Shown: positions 45,415 to 53,962 of the stretch, one piece after another
Layout of the letters: each line of letters begins with the position of its first letter
Numbering within the stretch: position 1 is the first letter of the stretch
From: Hymenobacter sp. GOD-10R
Lineage (GTDB): Bacteria > Bacteroidota > Bacteroidia > Cytophagales > Hymenobacteraceae
DNA length: 64,000 bases
Direction of reading: 5' to 3'
Assembly: GCF_035609205.1 (NCBI RefSeq)
Contig: NZ_CP141187.1
Location: 62,001-126,000, forward strand
Program-made: the position numbers and the translations under genes
The notes under the pieces: model-generated
The model's input: only the letters and a program-made list of their open reading frames with translations
What the model was told of the DNA's origin: nothing
Database searches by the model: none

Positions 45415-46167
45415 ATGGCGAAGTTCGATGATACGGCGCTCGATGCGCACTTAAGGCAGCTACACCAGACCGACGCGAAAGCTTTTCTAGAGCAGCTGTT
45501 CAAGACGTTTTATGCTCCCTTGGGGAGCCTAGTTTACCGTGTAGTGCCTGACCGGGCAGTGGTGGAAGATATTCTACAAGACGTGTTTTTGCGGGTCTGG
45601 CAGGGGCTAGCCACGCAACCGGTCATTGACTCGCACCGGGCTTATCTCACGCGTATGGCCTTGAATGCCGCTCTCCGCTACCAGCAGCGCTCCCAGCGTC
45701 AGGTGGCGTGGGACGATGCGCCGCTGACGCAGCCGCCCCTGGCCGCCGATGCCTTGGATGAGTTGCACGCGACCGATGCGGCGGAAGCAGTAGTGGCGGC
45801 GCTCGACCGCTTGCCACCGCAGTGTCGCCTGATATTTGAGTTGAGTCGCTATGAGGAAATGAGCTACCAGCAGATAGCCGACAGCTTGGAAATCTCGCCG
45901 AAAACTGTCGAAAACCAAATGGGAAAGGCTTTGCGCATCTTGCGCCGCGAATTGGCGGGTATTCTCAAAAATCTGTACGGACTACTATTCTGGCTAGCGG
46001 CTTGGCGACTGCTACCCGCCACTGCTGGGACACTCTTAACACCGGGTTGCACCGTCCCTAGTAATTATTTTTGGAACTTGCGTGGGGGTAGTGAGCCAGC
46101 TGGGTATCCTTTATCTAACCTGCTGCCACTTCGCGCCGGCCGTTTTACTGATGCTTCACAATTCTGA
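45415..46167 (+). CDS. ECF (FecI-type) RNA polymerase sigma factor
   Basis: It has 250 residues from MAKFDDTALD (ATG 45415). Region 2 shows VVEDILQDVFLRVW; region 4 shows LDRLPPQCRLIFELSRYEEMSYQQIADSLEISPKTVENQMGKALRILRREL. Beyond the normal end there is a ~60-residue tail with a hydrophobic part (YGLLFWLAAWRLLPATAGTLL), longer than usual and overlapping the FecR start by 17 bp. Such factors are held by the FecR encoded next and direct RNA polymerase to a few local promoters. Confidence 0.9.
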   Translation: MAKFDDTALDAHLRQLHQTDAKAFLEQLFKTFYAPLGSLVYRVVPDRAVVEDILQDVFLRVWQGLATQPVIDSHRAYLTRMALNAALRYQQRSQRQVAWDDAPLTQPPLAADALDELHATDAAEAVVAALDRLPPQCRLIFELSRYEEMSYQQIADSLEISPKTVENQMGKALRILRRELAGILKNLYGLLFWLAAWRLLPATAGTLLTPGCTVPSNYFWNLRGGSEPAGYPLSNLLPLRAGRFTDASQF

Positions 46168-47317
46168 CCCTTCCGACGCTCCTTGGAACCTGCTGGCCCG
46201 GCACTTGGCCGCCGAAGCAACGCCGGCTGAACGTTTGGCGTTACGCGAGTGGGTGCAGGCCGACCCGACACACCTGCAAATCCTGACCACGGTTACGCGG
46301 GCCTGGGAACGGGCCGGCGAAGCCGCAACCGCACCGGTGCTATTCTCGCCGGCGGATGTGGAAGCCGCCTGGCTACGCTTACGTCCACTCGTAGATGCCC
46401 ATCCATTAGCCGCTGCGCGGGTTTCGGAGCAGGCGCCAGTACCGGTAGTACGCCTGCCCTGGGCCACCCGACACCGGGCTTCGCGCTGGCAGCTAGCGGC
46501 TGGGCTGGTGCTGCTGTTGGGCGTAGGCTACGCAGCAGCTCGGACTTGGCTCTTCAGGCTCCCGCAAACGGTGGTGACCTACACCAATACGGACCAGCGG
46601 CAACAGGTGCGCTTGCCTGATGGCAGCACGGTCTGGCTGAACGCCCGCTCGCGGTTGCAGTACATGGGAAGAGAGGGCGCCTCAGCACAGGGCGTACGGG
46701 CGGTGCAACTCACGGGAGAGGCCTACTTTAACGTGGTACCTGACCCGATCCGGCCCTTTGTGGTGAATACTACCGCGGCCCGTGTACGGGTAATCGGCAC
46801 GGCCTTCAACGTGCGCGCCTACGCTGCGGAAGATTCGGTAGAAGTGAGTGTGACCCATGGCCAGGTATGGCTGACGCACCTGATCGTGCCCGATAGCGTG
46901 TTGCTCACGGCAGGCACCCGTGCCGCCCTGCGCGCGGCCGACGCCCCCGGCCGGGTATCCGCGCGGCTGCGCAGCAGTCCGGCGGCTGATCCTAATTTCC
47001 GAGCTTGGCAAAGCGATACCTTGCGCTTTGCGGATGCGTCAGTGACCCAGGTAACACGTACGCTACACGCGATGTTCGGAACGGATGTACTGCTAGGCAG
47101 CCCCGATCTAGGACAGTGCCGCTTCACGGGGACCTTCGTCCGCCCGCAACCGAGCCAGGTATTAGCAGTGCTCGCTGCCGCTACGGCAAGCCGCCTTTCT
47201 TCCAATGGGCACGGCGGTTATCAGTTGCAGGGTCCGGGGTGCACGTTGCCTACTCCCGCGTCCCATGCCTCACAGGCCTCAGATGCGGAGTCAACCCCGC
47301 GTGCTCCCCGGCCGTGA
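46151..47317 (+). CDS. FecR-family anti-sigma factor
   Basis: It has 388 residues from MLHNSDPSDAPWN (ATG 46151). An N-terminal cytoplasmic sigma-binding part (LARHLAAEATPAERLALREWV) leads to a TM helix (LAAGLVLLLGVGYAAARTWLF) and a periplasmic FecR domain (VRLPDGSTVWLNARSRLQY, GEAYFNVV, FVVNTTAARVRVIGTAFNVRAYAAEDSVEVSVTHGQV). The C-terminal DUF4974 (SDTLRFADASVTQVTRTLHAMFG) ends it. It overlaps the sigma gene, so the two are translated together. Confidence 0.92.
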   Translation: MLHNSDPSDAPWNLLARHLAAEATPAERLALREWVQADPTHLQILTTVTRAWERAGEAATAPVLFSPADVEAAWLRLRPLVDAHPLAAARVSEQAPVPVVRLPWATRHRASRWQLAAGLVLLLGVGYAAARTWLFRLPQTVVTYTNTDQRQQVRLPDGSTVWLNARSRLQYMGREGASAQGVRAVQLTGEAYFNVVPDPIRPFVVNTTAARVRVIGTAFNVRAYAAEDSVEVSVTHGQVWLTHLIVPDSVLLTAGTRAALRAADAPGRVSARLRSSPAADPNFRAWQSDTLRFADASVTQVTRTLHAMFGTDVLLGSPDLGQCRFTGTFVRPQPSQVLAVLAAATASRLSSNGHGGYQLQGPGCTLPTPASHASQASDAESTPRAPRP

Positions 47318-47349
47318 GAAGGCACAGCGGTCGTGCGGTGGCTTGGTGG

Positions 47350-48807
47350 ATGGACCTACTAAGGCTGGTCTTGTTGCTACTACCCCTGAAAATAGCGTGG
47401 GGACAGACCAGAGACCAAGTGCTGAATCGGCCTGTACAGCCCGCTCCAGGCCGTCGGTCCTTGGGCGCGGTACTGGCTGAACTGTCACGCCAAAGTCATC
47501 TGTCCTTGAGCTACAGCAGCTCGCTGGTGCCCCTAACGCACGCGTGCTACCTGCAGCCTGGCCCGCCGCGGCCCTTAAAAACAGTGCTACGCGAAGTGCT
47601 GGCAGCCGAGCACCTGTCGTATGGGGTGATCAACGGTCAGCTCGTTTTGTGGCCTGACCATGTAGTCGTACCGGCAAGTATGGTTGGGGCAAATAGCGCT
47701 ACGGCGTTAGTTAAAGAGGCTACTAGGCCTCCTGCTTCACTTCCGCGAGCCGCCGCGCTAGGAAAGCGGGCTGGTGTAGCAGGCCAGCCACTAGGCCAGA
47801 GTACGCTGGCTCGGGAGTTGCAGGTACCCGAAGCTCCTCGTTCCGCAAAGCAAATCAGGGTAGCGATGGCTGCTCAGAATAGGGCGATGCAGCAGTCGCC
47901 GCTTGGTAGTACCGCAGCAAATCAGGAACTCTCTTCTCCGCGCAGCCAGGCAGAACGCCGGGTACCCTACAGTAGACGCGCCGCTTCTCCTGCCGCCAAG
48001 CCGCTCACGGCCCAGGTAAGTCGCGTGGGCGCCCGTACGCGGCCGCTGTTAGGTGGTCGGATGCAAGCTGGGCAGACTACGTCAGAGACGGCCCAGCCCC
48101 TAGCTCCCGCTGCCGCCCGGTTTACTGGTTTTCCTCAGCAATTGGCGCCAGCTCAGGGTCCGCTAACCAAGCTCGCATCACGATCCGTTTCACTGGCATC
48201 TAGTAGTGAGTCAATTGAAGGGATACCGCCCGACCTGAAACTGGCGAAAGTTAGTTTCTCACCCATACTGCCCGCAGCAAACCCCGCGCTAAGAACCGAT
48301 TCCGCAGCCAAGAAGTCGTCTGCATTCGGGGCGTGGTTGCGGCCTCTCTACCTGCATGGAGAAGCCTGGTGGAGCGAGACGCTACCGCTTAACGCGGCCA
48401 TTAAGCTCGGGTGGCCCCGTATTCATCTTGTGCTAGGCGTCGCCGCTGGCCCGTTGGACCACCGCGGTAGCTGGGCCTGGGGCGGGGGGCTCGGTACCGT
48501 AGGCCACCCCAGAGGCCGCTTTACGCCTAGTCTCGATTTGCTGTATTGGGTAGTAGCGGGCGCGGATAAAAATAAAGCCGCGCAGGGCCAGCTCACGCAG
48601 TTGCGGCCGGCGCTGGCTTGGCAGTTTAAACGCGCTGGGCGCTGGCAGCTGGTGGGCGGGCCGACCCTCAACCTGGCCATGACTCACCGTGATGGCTTTC
48701 GTACCCGCCAATTGCTAGGCCAGGACCAATGGCTCTGGCTCGCCACAGATCGGGGACGGTCTAATGTTCGTCTGTGGCCGGGCGTGCAGGTGGGGTTACG
48801 CTTTTAG
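47350..48807 (+). CDS. STN-domain protein with a short C-terminal barrel
   Basis: It has 485 residues from the ATG at 47350. The signal peptide (MDLLRLVLLLLPLKIAWG) is followed by an STN domain (about 30-105: SLGAVLAELSRQSHLSLSYSSSLVPL...VLREVLAAEHLSYGVINGQLVLWP), the module by which TonB receptors contact FecR. The middle ~200 residues are low-complexity Ala/Ser/Arg/Gln. The end (WLRPLYLHGEAWWSE...LWPGVQVGLRF) has beta strands and a terminal Phe like a small outer-membrane barrel. No plug domain exists. It may be the signal input for this sigma/anti-sigma pair. Confidence 0.75.
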   Translation: MDLLRLVLLLLPLKIAWGQTRDQVLNRPVQPAPGRRSLGAVLAELSRQSHLSLSYSSSLVPLTHACYLQPGPPRPLKTVLREVLAAEHLSYGVINGQLVLWPDHVVVPASMVGANSATALVKEATRPPASLPRAAALGKRAGVAGQPLGQSTLARELQVPEAPRSAKQIRVAMAAQNRAMQQSPLGSTAANQELSSPRSQAERRVPYSRRAASPAAKPLTAQVSRVGARTRPLLGGRMQAGQTTSETAQPLAPAAARFTGFPQQLAPAQGPLTKLASRSVSLASSSESIEGIPPDLKLAKVSFSPILPAANPALRTDSAAKKSSAFGAWLRPLYLHGEAWWSETLPLNAAIKLGWPRIHLVLGVAAGPLDHRGSWAWGGGLGTVGHPRGRFTPSLDLLYWVVAGADKNKAAQGQLTQLRPALAWQFKRAGRWQLVGGPTLNLAMTHRDGFRTRQLLGQDQWLWLATDRGRSNVRLWPGVQVGLRF

Positions 48808-48819
48808 GGGTTCTTGTTG

Positions 48820-49021
48820 CAAATGGGCGGATTTACACGCTAAGCATTTAGTTGCCTGATTTTAAAGAACTTGCAATTTGATTGAGTTTGCGGTATCACA
48901 AAGGAGTTCCTTTGTAATAGGCTGCTTACACCCCTTATACGCTTTGGAACCGACCTTTTTCGGTCTGTTTTTCGCTCACCCTTTTTGATAACCGGGCTTA
49001 GCGTGTAAATCCGCCCTTTTG
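48820..49021. repeat. MITE-like repeat with 26-bp near-perfect TIRs
   Basis: CAAATGGGCGGATTTACACG then CTAAGC at 48820-48845 is matched in inverted orientation at 48996-49021 with one mismatch; the inner 21 bp are perfect. The ~200-bp unit has no gene. A decayed relative lies at 19330-19497. No target duplication could be read. Confidence 0.65.
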
Positions 49022-49104
49022 GAAGAAATACCCCTTTTAAGGCCGCAAAAGCTTCCCCGTGTTAGGAAGGTAGCTGTTGGTAGCTGGTTGCTACCGCGTA
49101 GGAA

Positions 49105-49137
49105 GACAAGCGTCCGACCACCGGCCGGACGCTTGTC
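49105..49137 (-). terminator. 12-bp stem hairpin after the lipoprotein gene
   Basis: GACAAGCGTCCG pairs perfectly with CGGACGCTTGTC across a 9-nt loop, 22 bp beyond the stop at 49159 on the minus strand. No T-run follows, so it may be a transcript-end stabiliser rather than a full terminator. Confidence 0.6.
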
Positions 49138-49158
49138 CAAGTGCCTGCGTACTTACCC

Positions 49159-49539
49159 TTAGTTAGCAGGGGTACTGGTGGTATCTGCGCTGATACAGCC
49201 CAGTTCCACGAGCGGACCCGCCGCGCAACTGTTCTGGGTGCCACGATGCTTTTTAGTGGTATAACCCACCAAGAGCTTATCGCCGGCTTTCGCGTTGAAG
49301 TTCGTCCAGGTGGAGCCGGTGGGTACTACGTAGGTGCTGTCGGCCAGGCGTAGCGCGAGACCGCAGCCGGTCGTTGTGCTCAGGTCCACGACGGTAGCAG
49401 CGGTATCGCAGGTACCGCCCTTTGGGCTGCAGCTTTCGCTGTCTTCCTTTTCAAAGCAGCCGGTGAGCAGCGTACTGGCGCCTAGACTAAACAGAGTCAG
49501 CATGGTGAAGGCAATACCGCGGGATGAAAAACGCTTCAT
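49159..49539 (-). CDS. Small lipoprotein with paired cysteines
   Basis: It has 126 residues from MKRFSSRGIAFTML (ATG 49539). The lipobox L-L-T-G-C is near residue 27. The mature part has six further cysteines (SESCSPKGGTCDTAA, TTGCGLAL, NSCAAGP, ELGCIS), so disulfides are likely in the periplasm. The pattern 'GCGLALRLADSTYVVPTG' recurs in small Bacteroidota lipoproteins of unknown function. Confidence 0.7.
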   Translation of the reverse strand: MKRFSSRGIAFTMLTLFSLGASTLLTGCFEKEDSESCSPKGGTCDTAATVVDLSTTTGCGLALRLADSTYVVPTGSTWTNFNAKAGDKLLVGYTTKKHRGTQNSCAAGPLVELGCISADTTSTPAN

Positions 49540-50079
49540 AAAAAACTTAGTTAAAGAGAATGGGGAAATGAAGAAGATGATAAAGGAAGTTGAAGGGGGC
49601 GGGAAGCAGCGCAAGGAACCGGCGTCGGTGGCTGCTTCGGGAGTTGTGTCTTTCGTGTAGGATAACTGGCGCGTACTGAACTAACTCCTGGCGCAAGTCG
49701 GCGGGGCAACCTAGTAGTAAGAGACACAAGCGACTGTTAACCCCTACGCGCGCAGAAAATTATTTTTAGGGAGCTGGACTGAATGAGCGAGCAGGAATCT
49801 ATCTATTGGCATCAACCAACGAATTACCCGACTGCAGTCGCTTTACTAGGAGAACTCCGGGTCCACGCTCGCAGGGCTAGCTAGTCGGCACCACGAAAAA
49901 AAACGAGGTGGGGCGTAGGGGTAAGTAGCCCCTTAGGTATCCTTCTAGTGGAAAGAATGCAAAGCTCCGTGCTACTTGCTGGCTTAACAGGCTGCACCAA
50001 TGGACATGCCTGCTACTCTGTCTCTCCAATCTAGGCATTTTCCTCCTTGATATTGCTTACGGCTCATTGCCGGCCCACC
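49540..50079. other. Divergent intergenic region
   Basis: It separates the small lipoprotein gene (minus) from the gliding-associated protein gene (plus) and should hold both promoters. Open frames in it are not protein-like. No strong hairpin is seen. Confidence 0.4.
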
Positions 50080-51996
50080 ATGGTGAAGTTGTTCCAAAAG
50101 CCGTTCTCCTACTTCTCGCTTGTCTTACTACTGCTTCTGCTGATCGGGCCGACGGCGCACGCCACGCACATTGTTGGGGGCGAAATGGAGTTGCAGTATA
50201 AATCAGGCAACACCTACACGCTAACCCTGAATCTGTACTTCGATGTGATCAACGGCAACCCCGATGCAGAAGACCTAACCCTGACGGCCGGCATCTTCGA
50301 CAAAGCCACTAACCGCCGCATGACCGACGTTGTGTTGCAGAAAGTGAGCCGCACGCCCGTGCAGTACACCAACCCGGCCTGCACCGTCTCGACCCTGAGC
50401 ACGCGCAAGATTGTGTACAGCAGTGATATCATCTTAGCATCCACTACCTTCACCAACACGGCCGGCTACTACGCGGCCGTGGAGCGCTGCTGCCGTAACC
50501 AGAGCATCAGCAACATTATGTCGCCGCTCACGGCGGCTCAGACATTTTACCTGGAATTTCCGGCCGTGGTGCGCAACGGGCAGTCGTTCATCGACTCCAC
50601 GCCGCGCATCTTCCCGCCCCTGGGCGATTATGCCTGCCGAGGCGAGCTGTTTTACTACGACTTCGGCGGCCAAGATGCGGATGGCGACTCGCTCATCTAC
50701 GACATGGTGACGCCGCTCAACGGCCATTCCTCTACTGCCTTTCCGGCTCCACAGCCACAAGCCGCCCCGTATACCACGGTCAACTGGACGGCCGGTCTTT
50801 CCGCGCAACGCCAGATTCCCGGCACGCCGACCCTGGGTATCGACGCGCACACGGGCCGCCTCACGGTGCGCCCCACGCAACTCGGGCTGTTCGTGTTCGG
50901 TGTGCGCTGCTCGGAGTACCGTCAGGGCGTCAAGATTGGGGAAACGCGCCGCGACTTCCAGCTTTACGTGCTCAACTGTCCGCAGAACACCGCTCCCAGC
51001 TTGCAGCTATTTACAGCGGGTAGCACGCGGGCCTACACGCCGGGCCGCGACACGCTGAAGATCAAGCCCGGCACCAACCATTGCGTGAACCTGCGCTACA
51101 CCGATGCTGACCCCAACTCTCAGCTCACGGTGTCGGCCGTGCCCATCAACTTCACCAGTGCCGCCAACGGACCTAGCTTTACTACCGCTAACAGCGGCAC
51201 GGTGCGGGCTACCGGCGCTCCCGATACGCTCACGGCCACCCTGTGCTTTCCCGAGTGCTTCGATACCAAGAACAAGGTGTACCTGCTCGACCTCATCGTG
51301 GCCGACAACGGGTGCAGCCTGCCCAAGCGCGACACCGTTCGCCTGGCCTTCAAAGCCGAGCCGCTGCCGAACACGCCCGCCGTCCTGACGAGCAGTTTTC
51401 CCGCGGCCAGCGCCACCAGCACCGCGCCCATTCTCGTGCAAGTTCCCCTCGGCAGTACCTACAAGGCCACCCTCACCGGCATTGATGCCGACAAGAACGC
51501 TTTGGTACTCAGCGCCCAGGGACAAGGCTTTGACCTAGCTTCGATGGGCATGACCTTCACTGCCCAGAATGGCAACGGCCGTGCTGATGGCACCTTCGAG
51601 TGGCAAGCCACCTGCGACGCGGCGCAGGTGCTCGAAAAGCTCATAGTGGTTTTTCAGCTTCAGGAAACGGCCGCTTGTGAAAAGCTAGCCTACAGCCGCA
51701 CCGTGCAGTTTGAAGTGGTGCCCGTCACCGATTCGCTGCGCTTCCTGCCACCCAACGTCATCACGCCCAACGGCGACGGTCTCAACGATGTCTTCACCCT
51801 ACCTGAACTGCCAGCCGACTTCTGCGACGTGCGCTTTGCCGGCATCAAAATCTTTTCGCGTTGGGGCAACGAGGTGTATCACTCGCCGGAGCGCACCTTC
51901 CATTGGGCGGGCATCGGCGCCTCGGGCGTGTACTACTACCTTATCACTTACACTGACGGCCGCAAGTACAAAGGCACGCTCACGGTGTTGCCGTAA
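50080..51996 (+). CDS. Large secreted protein with gliding-motility C-terminal domain
   Basis: It has 638 residues from MVKLFQKPFSYFSLVLLLLLLIG (ATG 50080). After the signal peptide the mature part opens with THIVGGEMELQYKSGNTYTL. PKD/Ig-like beta modules follow, some with acidic loops (GGQDADGDSLIYDM, RYTDADPNSQL, GIDADKNALVL) that may bind calcium. The end is the T9SS type-B / gliding-motility-associated domain: LPPNVITPNGDGLNDVF ... IKIFSRWGNEVYHS ... GVYYYLITYTDGRKYKGTLTVLP. It is secreted by T9SS to the surface and probably acts as an adhesin. Confidence 0.88.
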   Translation: MVKLFQKPFSYFSLVLLLLLLIGPTAHATHIVGGEMELQYKSGNTYTLTLNLYFDVINGNPDAEDLTLTAGIFDKATNRRMTDVVLQKVSRTPVQYTNPACTVSTLSTRKIVYSSDIILASTTFTNTAGYYAAVERCCRNQSISNIMSPLTAAQTFYLEFPAVVRNGQSFIDSTPRIFPPLGDYACRGELFYYDFGGQDADGDSLIYDMVTPLNGHSSTAFPAPQPQAAPYTTVNWTAGLSAQRQIPGTPTLGIDAHTGRLTVRPTQLGLFVFGVRCSEYRQGVKIGETRRDFQLYVLNCPQNTAPSLQLFTAGSTRAYTPGRDTLKIKPGTNHCVNLRYTDADPNSQLTVSAVPINFTSAANGPSFTTANSGTVRATGAPDTLTATLCFPECFDTKNKVYLLDLIVADNGCSLPKRDTVRLAFKAEPLPNTPAVLTSSFPAASATSTAPILVQVPLGSTYKATLTGIDADKNALVLSAQGQGFDLASMGMTFTAQNGNGRADGTFEWQATCDAAQVLEKLIVVFQLQETAACEKLAYSRTVQFEVVPVTDSLRFLPPNVITPNGDGLNDVFTLPELPADFCDVRFAGIKIFSRWGNEVYHSPERTFHWAGIGASGVYYYLITYTDGRKYKGTLTVLP

Positions 51997-52035
51997 AGAA
52001 AATTACTTTCTTAACACTGTAAAAATTAGTTGTTG

Positions 52036-52290
52036 ATGACTACTCCTATTCAACAGGTGATACACCGTCTACTAAGCAAGCAACTCCGTCGCCGCTTAGC
52101 TTGGGTTACCCCTAGTACCCGCTTGGTAGAAGATCTAGGATTTGAGCTGCTGGATCAGGTGAACCTAGTCTGGCAGCTGGAAAAGACGTATCAGATCATT
52201 ATTCCCGATCCAGAGATTGATGATCTCCGCACCGTGCAGGACGTAGTGACCTGTGTACAAAGTCACTTGGTCCACTATGTCTTGTCCTAA
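52036..52290 (+). CDS. Acyl-carrier-protein-like, lacking the attachment serine; 3' end altered by IS
   Basis: It has 84 residues from the ATG at 52036 (TTGs just before it are less likely). The ACP fold is clear: VTPSTRLVEDLGFELLDQVNLVWQLEKTYQIIIPDPEIDDLRTVQDVVTCV. The conserved D-S-L of helix II is E-L-L here, so there is no Ser for phosphopantetheine. The last codons (Y-V-L-S-stop) come from the IS terminal repeat starting at 52278, so the original C-terminus is lost. It is probably a non-carrier or decayed paralogue. No fatty-acid genes are adjacent. Confidence 0.7.
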   Translation: MTTPIQQVIHRLLSKQLRRRLAWVTPSTRLVEDLGFELLDQVNLVWQLEKTYQIIIPDPEIDDLRTVQDVVTCVQSHLVHYVLS

Positions 52291-52308
52291 AATGAACTGT
52301 GTTAAAAG

Positions 52309-53298
52309 TCAAGGATTCGGGACAAGTTTTGAGGTAAAGTCGGCTTGGTAAGGCACACCCGATTTAACGATGGCGAAGGCTTGCTTGAGCAGCTTGTTGC
52401 AGACGGCAATCAAGGCCACTTTGCCATTCTTGCCTTTCCCGACGAGTCGCTCATATAAGGCCTGACAGGCTGTATTCCGTTTCTTGGCCGCGAAGCTGCA
52501 CATGAAGAGTTTGCCGCGGATTAAGGCCCCACCCATCTTGGTGATGCGCACCTTTCCCCGTACACTGGTGCCTGAACTGTGCTCACGGGGGGAGAGACCT
52601 GCTTTGGCAATCAATTGGCGGTAGTTGTCCAAACGAGCAAAGCCGCCGGCAAACAAGAGCAACAAGCCGGCTGTCTTGCGCCCAATCCCGGGAATGGAGC
52701 ACAAGAGGCTCATCTCGTGGGCATAGCGCTGCTCTAGCAGCCGGAGTAACTCGGTTTCAATGTCACGCAGCTGCTGTGCAAGTTGCTGGCAAGTCTGTTG
52801 CAGGCGCTTCAAGGCTAATTTACTCACCACGGGTTGCTGCTGCAAGGCTTCCAAGGAGTTAGTCACCATGGTTTTCTGCTTAAGCAGTTGCTCGCTGACT
52901 TGTTCGAGCTGGCGGCATTCGACCAAAACGGTTTCGTCGGGCTGCCACAGTTTGACAGCCTGCTGCTGGCCGTAGCGCAACAGCCACTGGGCATCCTTGC
53001 GGTCGCTCTTGCCCTTGCCAAGATGCATTTGAATAAAGCGTTTGATAACTAATGGGTTGAGCACCGCCACCTGTCCTTTCTGCTCGTGCAGATAATAGGC
53101 CAAGGTTAGGTAGTAGCTGCCGGTGGCCTCCATGATGAACAAGCAGTCAGATCCACAGGCTTTCACTAACTGCTGAAAGCCTGCCTTGGTGTTGCTGACC
53201 TCCAAGTACTGCACCTGCTGGTCGCGTTGATAACAGACGGCGAGCGAGGCTTTGCTCACATCAATGCCGACGACGGGGAAAAGTGATGGCAGATTCAT
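52309..53298 (-). CDS. IS110-family DEDD transposase (copy 2)
   Basis: It is residue-for-residue identical to the copy at 11428-12417 (329 aa), with Asp13, Glu57, Asp99 and Asp102 of the DEDD site and the HSSGTSVRGK serine region intact. It reads toward the ACP-like gene. Being intact in both places, either copy can supply the recombinase. Confidence 0.95.
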   Translation of the reverse strand: MNLPSLFPVVGIDVSKASLAVCYQRDQQVQYLEVSNTKAGFQQLVKACGSDCLFIMEATGSYYLTLAYYLHEQKGQVAVLNPLVIKRFIQMHLGKGKSDRKDAQWLLRYGQQQAVKLWQPDETVLVECRQLEQVSEQLLKQKTMVTNSLEALQQQPVVSKLALKRLQQTCQQLAQQLRDIETELLRLLEQRYAHEMSLLCSIPGIGRKTAGLLLLFAGGFARLDNYRQLIAKAGLSPREHSSGTSVRGKVRITKMGGALIRGKLFMCSFAAKKRNTACQALYERLVGKGKNGKVALIAVCNKLLKQAFAIVKSGVPYQADFTSKLVPNP

Positions 53299-53524
53299 AC
53301 CAAGCAGCCTGAAAGGTGAATAGAAAGGAGAAAAGGAGTTCTAGGGGATCTTTCGCTATCCTAATACAGGCTCGTGCGCCTCCTGGAACTGTTCAAAGTG
53401 GCCCTAGAAGAAGAAGGGGATTGTCATTTTAGACGAGCTAGCAACGCCGCTCCATAGGTTGAGGAATCTTACGCCTTCTCCTTCCTTTTCAATAGTCTCC
53501 CTACGGCGGCTAGGTGAACATAGG
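53299..53524 (-). ncRNA. Putative IS110 bridge RNA region (copy 2)
   Basis: It is the same ~226-bp non-coding end as in copy 1. ATAGGTTGA at 53454-53462 repeats the target arm outside the element (53525-53533), which here is demonstrably the left terminal repeat of the IS3 element. Guide-target matching is thus visible in context. Folding and exact ends are not determined. Confidence 0.45.
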
Positions 53525-53558
53525 ATAGGTTGACAGTTTTTCTTACAAAAACTGTTCT

Positions 53559-53942
53559 ATGCAAGACCACATTCGTGACCTGCTCCACCGCTTCCAGTAT
53601 AGCGAACAACTGAAAGAAACGGCGGCATTCCGTATCCTTCTTGGCGGGGAAGATCCGAGCCACGTCATGGCTGACCTGGACATCCACAATAGTTACACAC
53701 TGCGCAACTGGGTGAGTCAGTATCAGCACAAGATCCAGACGGGCTTGTTCGTTGCGCCTGCCATGACACGCACCCAGAAACAGGATGTTCACGCGCTGCA
53801 GCAGTGCAACCAAGAGCTGACGCAACTGCTGCAGGAGGCTAATCTGCTTATCCTCGCCCTCAACACCATGATCGAGGTGGCCGAACAAGAGTTGAAGATC
53901 TCGATTCGAAAAAAGTCTGGCACCAAACGGTCTCACGGCTGA
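53559..53942 (+). CDS. IS3-family OrfA
   Basis: It has 127 residues. The N-terminal half is HTH-like (FRILLGGEDPSHVMADLDIHNSYTLRNWVSQY) and binds the terminal repeats. The C-terminal half is a leucine zipper (VHALQQCNQELTQLLQEANLLILALNTMIEV). The stop lies 28 nt past an A AAA AAG slippery heptamer that allows -1 frameshifting into OrfB. OrfA alone usually represses transposition. Confidence 0.88.
   Translation: MQDHIRDLLHRFQYSEQLKETAAFRILLGGEDPSHVMADLDIHNSYTLRNWVSQYQHKIQTGLFVAPAMTRTQKQDVHALQQCNQELTQLLQEANLLILALNTMIEVAEQELKISIRKKSGTKRSHG
53909..53915 (+). promoter_or_regulatory. Programmed -1 frameshift site (A AAA AAG)
   Basis: The heptamer is in register with OrfA codons CGA-AAA-AAG. A -1 slip gives V-W-H-Q-T-V-S-R-L-K-S-H-D-L-A-Q joined directly to the OrfB frame, which is the normal OrfAB fusion of IS3 elements. 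It is the expected source of active transposase. Confidence 0.85.
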
Positions 53943-53962
53943 AAAGCCATGATCTAGCCCAG

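Larger units (their letters stand above)
52278..53534 (-). mobile_element. IS110-family insertion sequence, copy 2
   Basis: It is identical over 1257 bp to copy 1 at 11397-12653. The element proper is probably 52292-53524, with the AT dinucleotide repeated at 53525-53526. It sits inside the left terminal repeat of the IS3 element, in the same orientation relative to that repeat as copy 1 is to its flanks. No changes separate the copies, so movement or gene conversion is recent. Confidence 0.92.

Noticed and set aside
47005..47349. N-terminal extension of the STN-domain gene inside the FecR gene
   Set aside because: It is out of frame with FecR and full of Arg/Cys/Pro. A clear signal peptide begins at 47350.
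50434..51525. Minus-strand frames opposite the gliding-associated protein
   Set aside because: They are shadows of the T9SS protein and show Gly/Arg/Val repetition without motifs.
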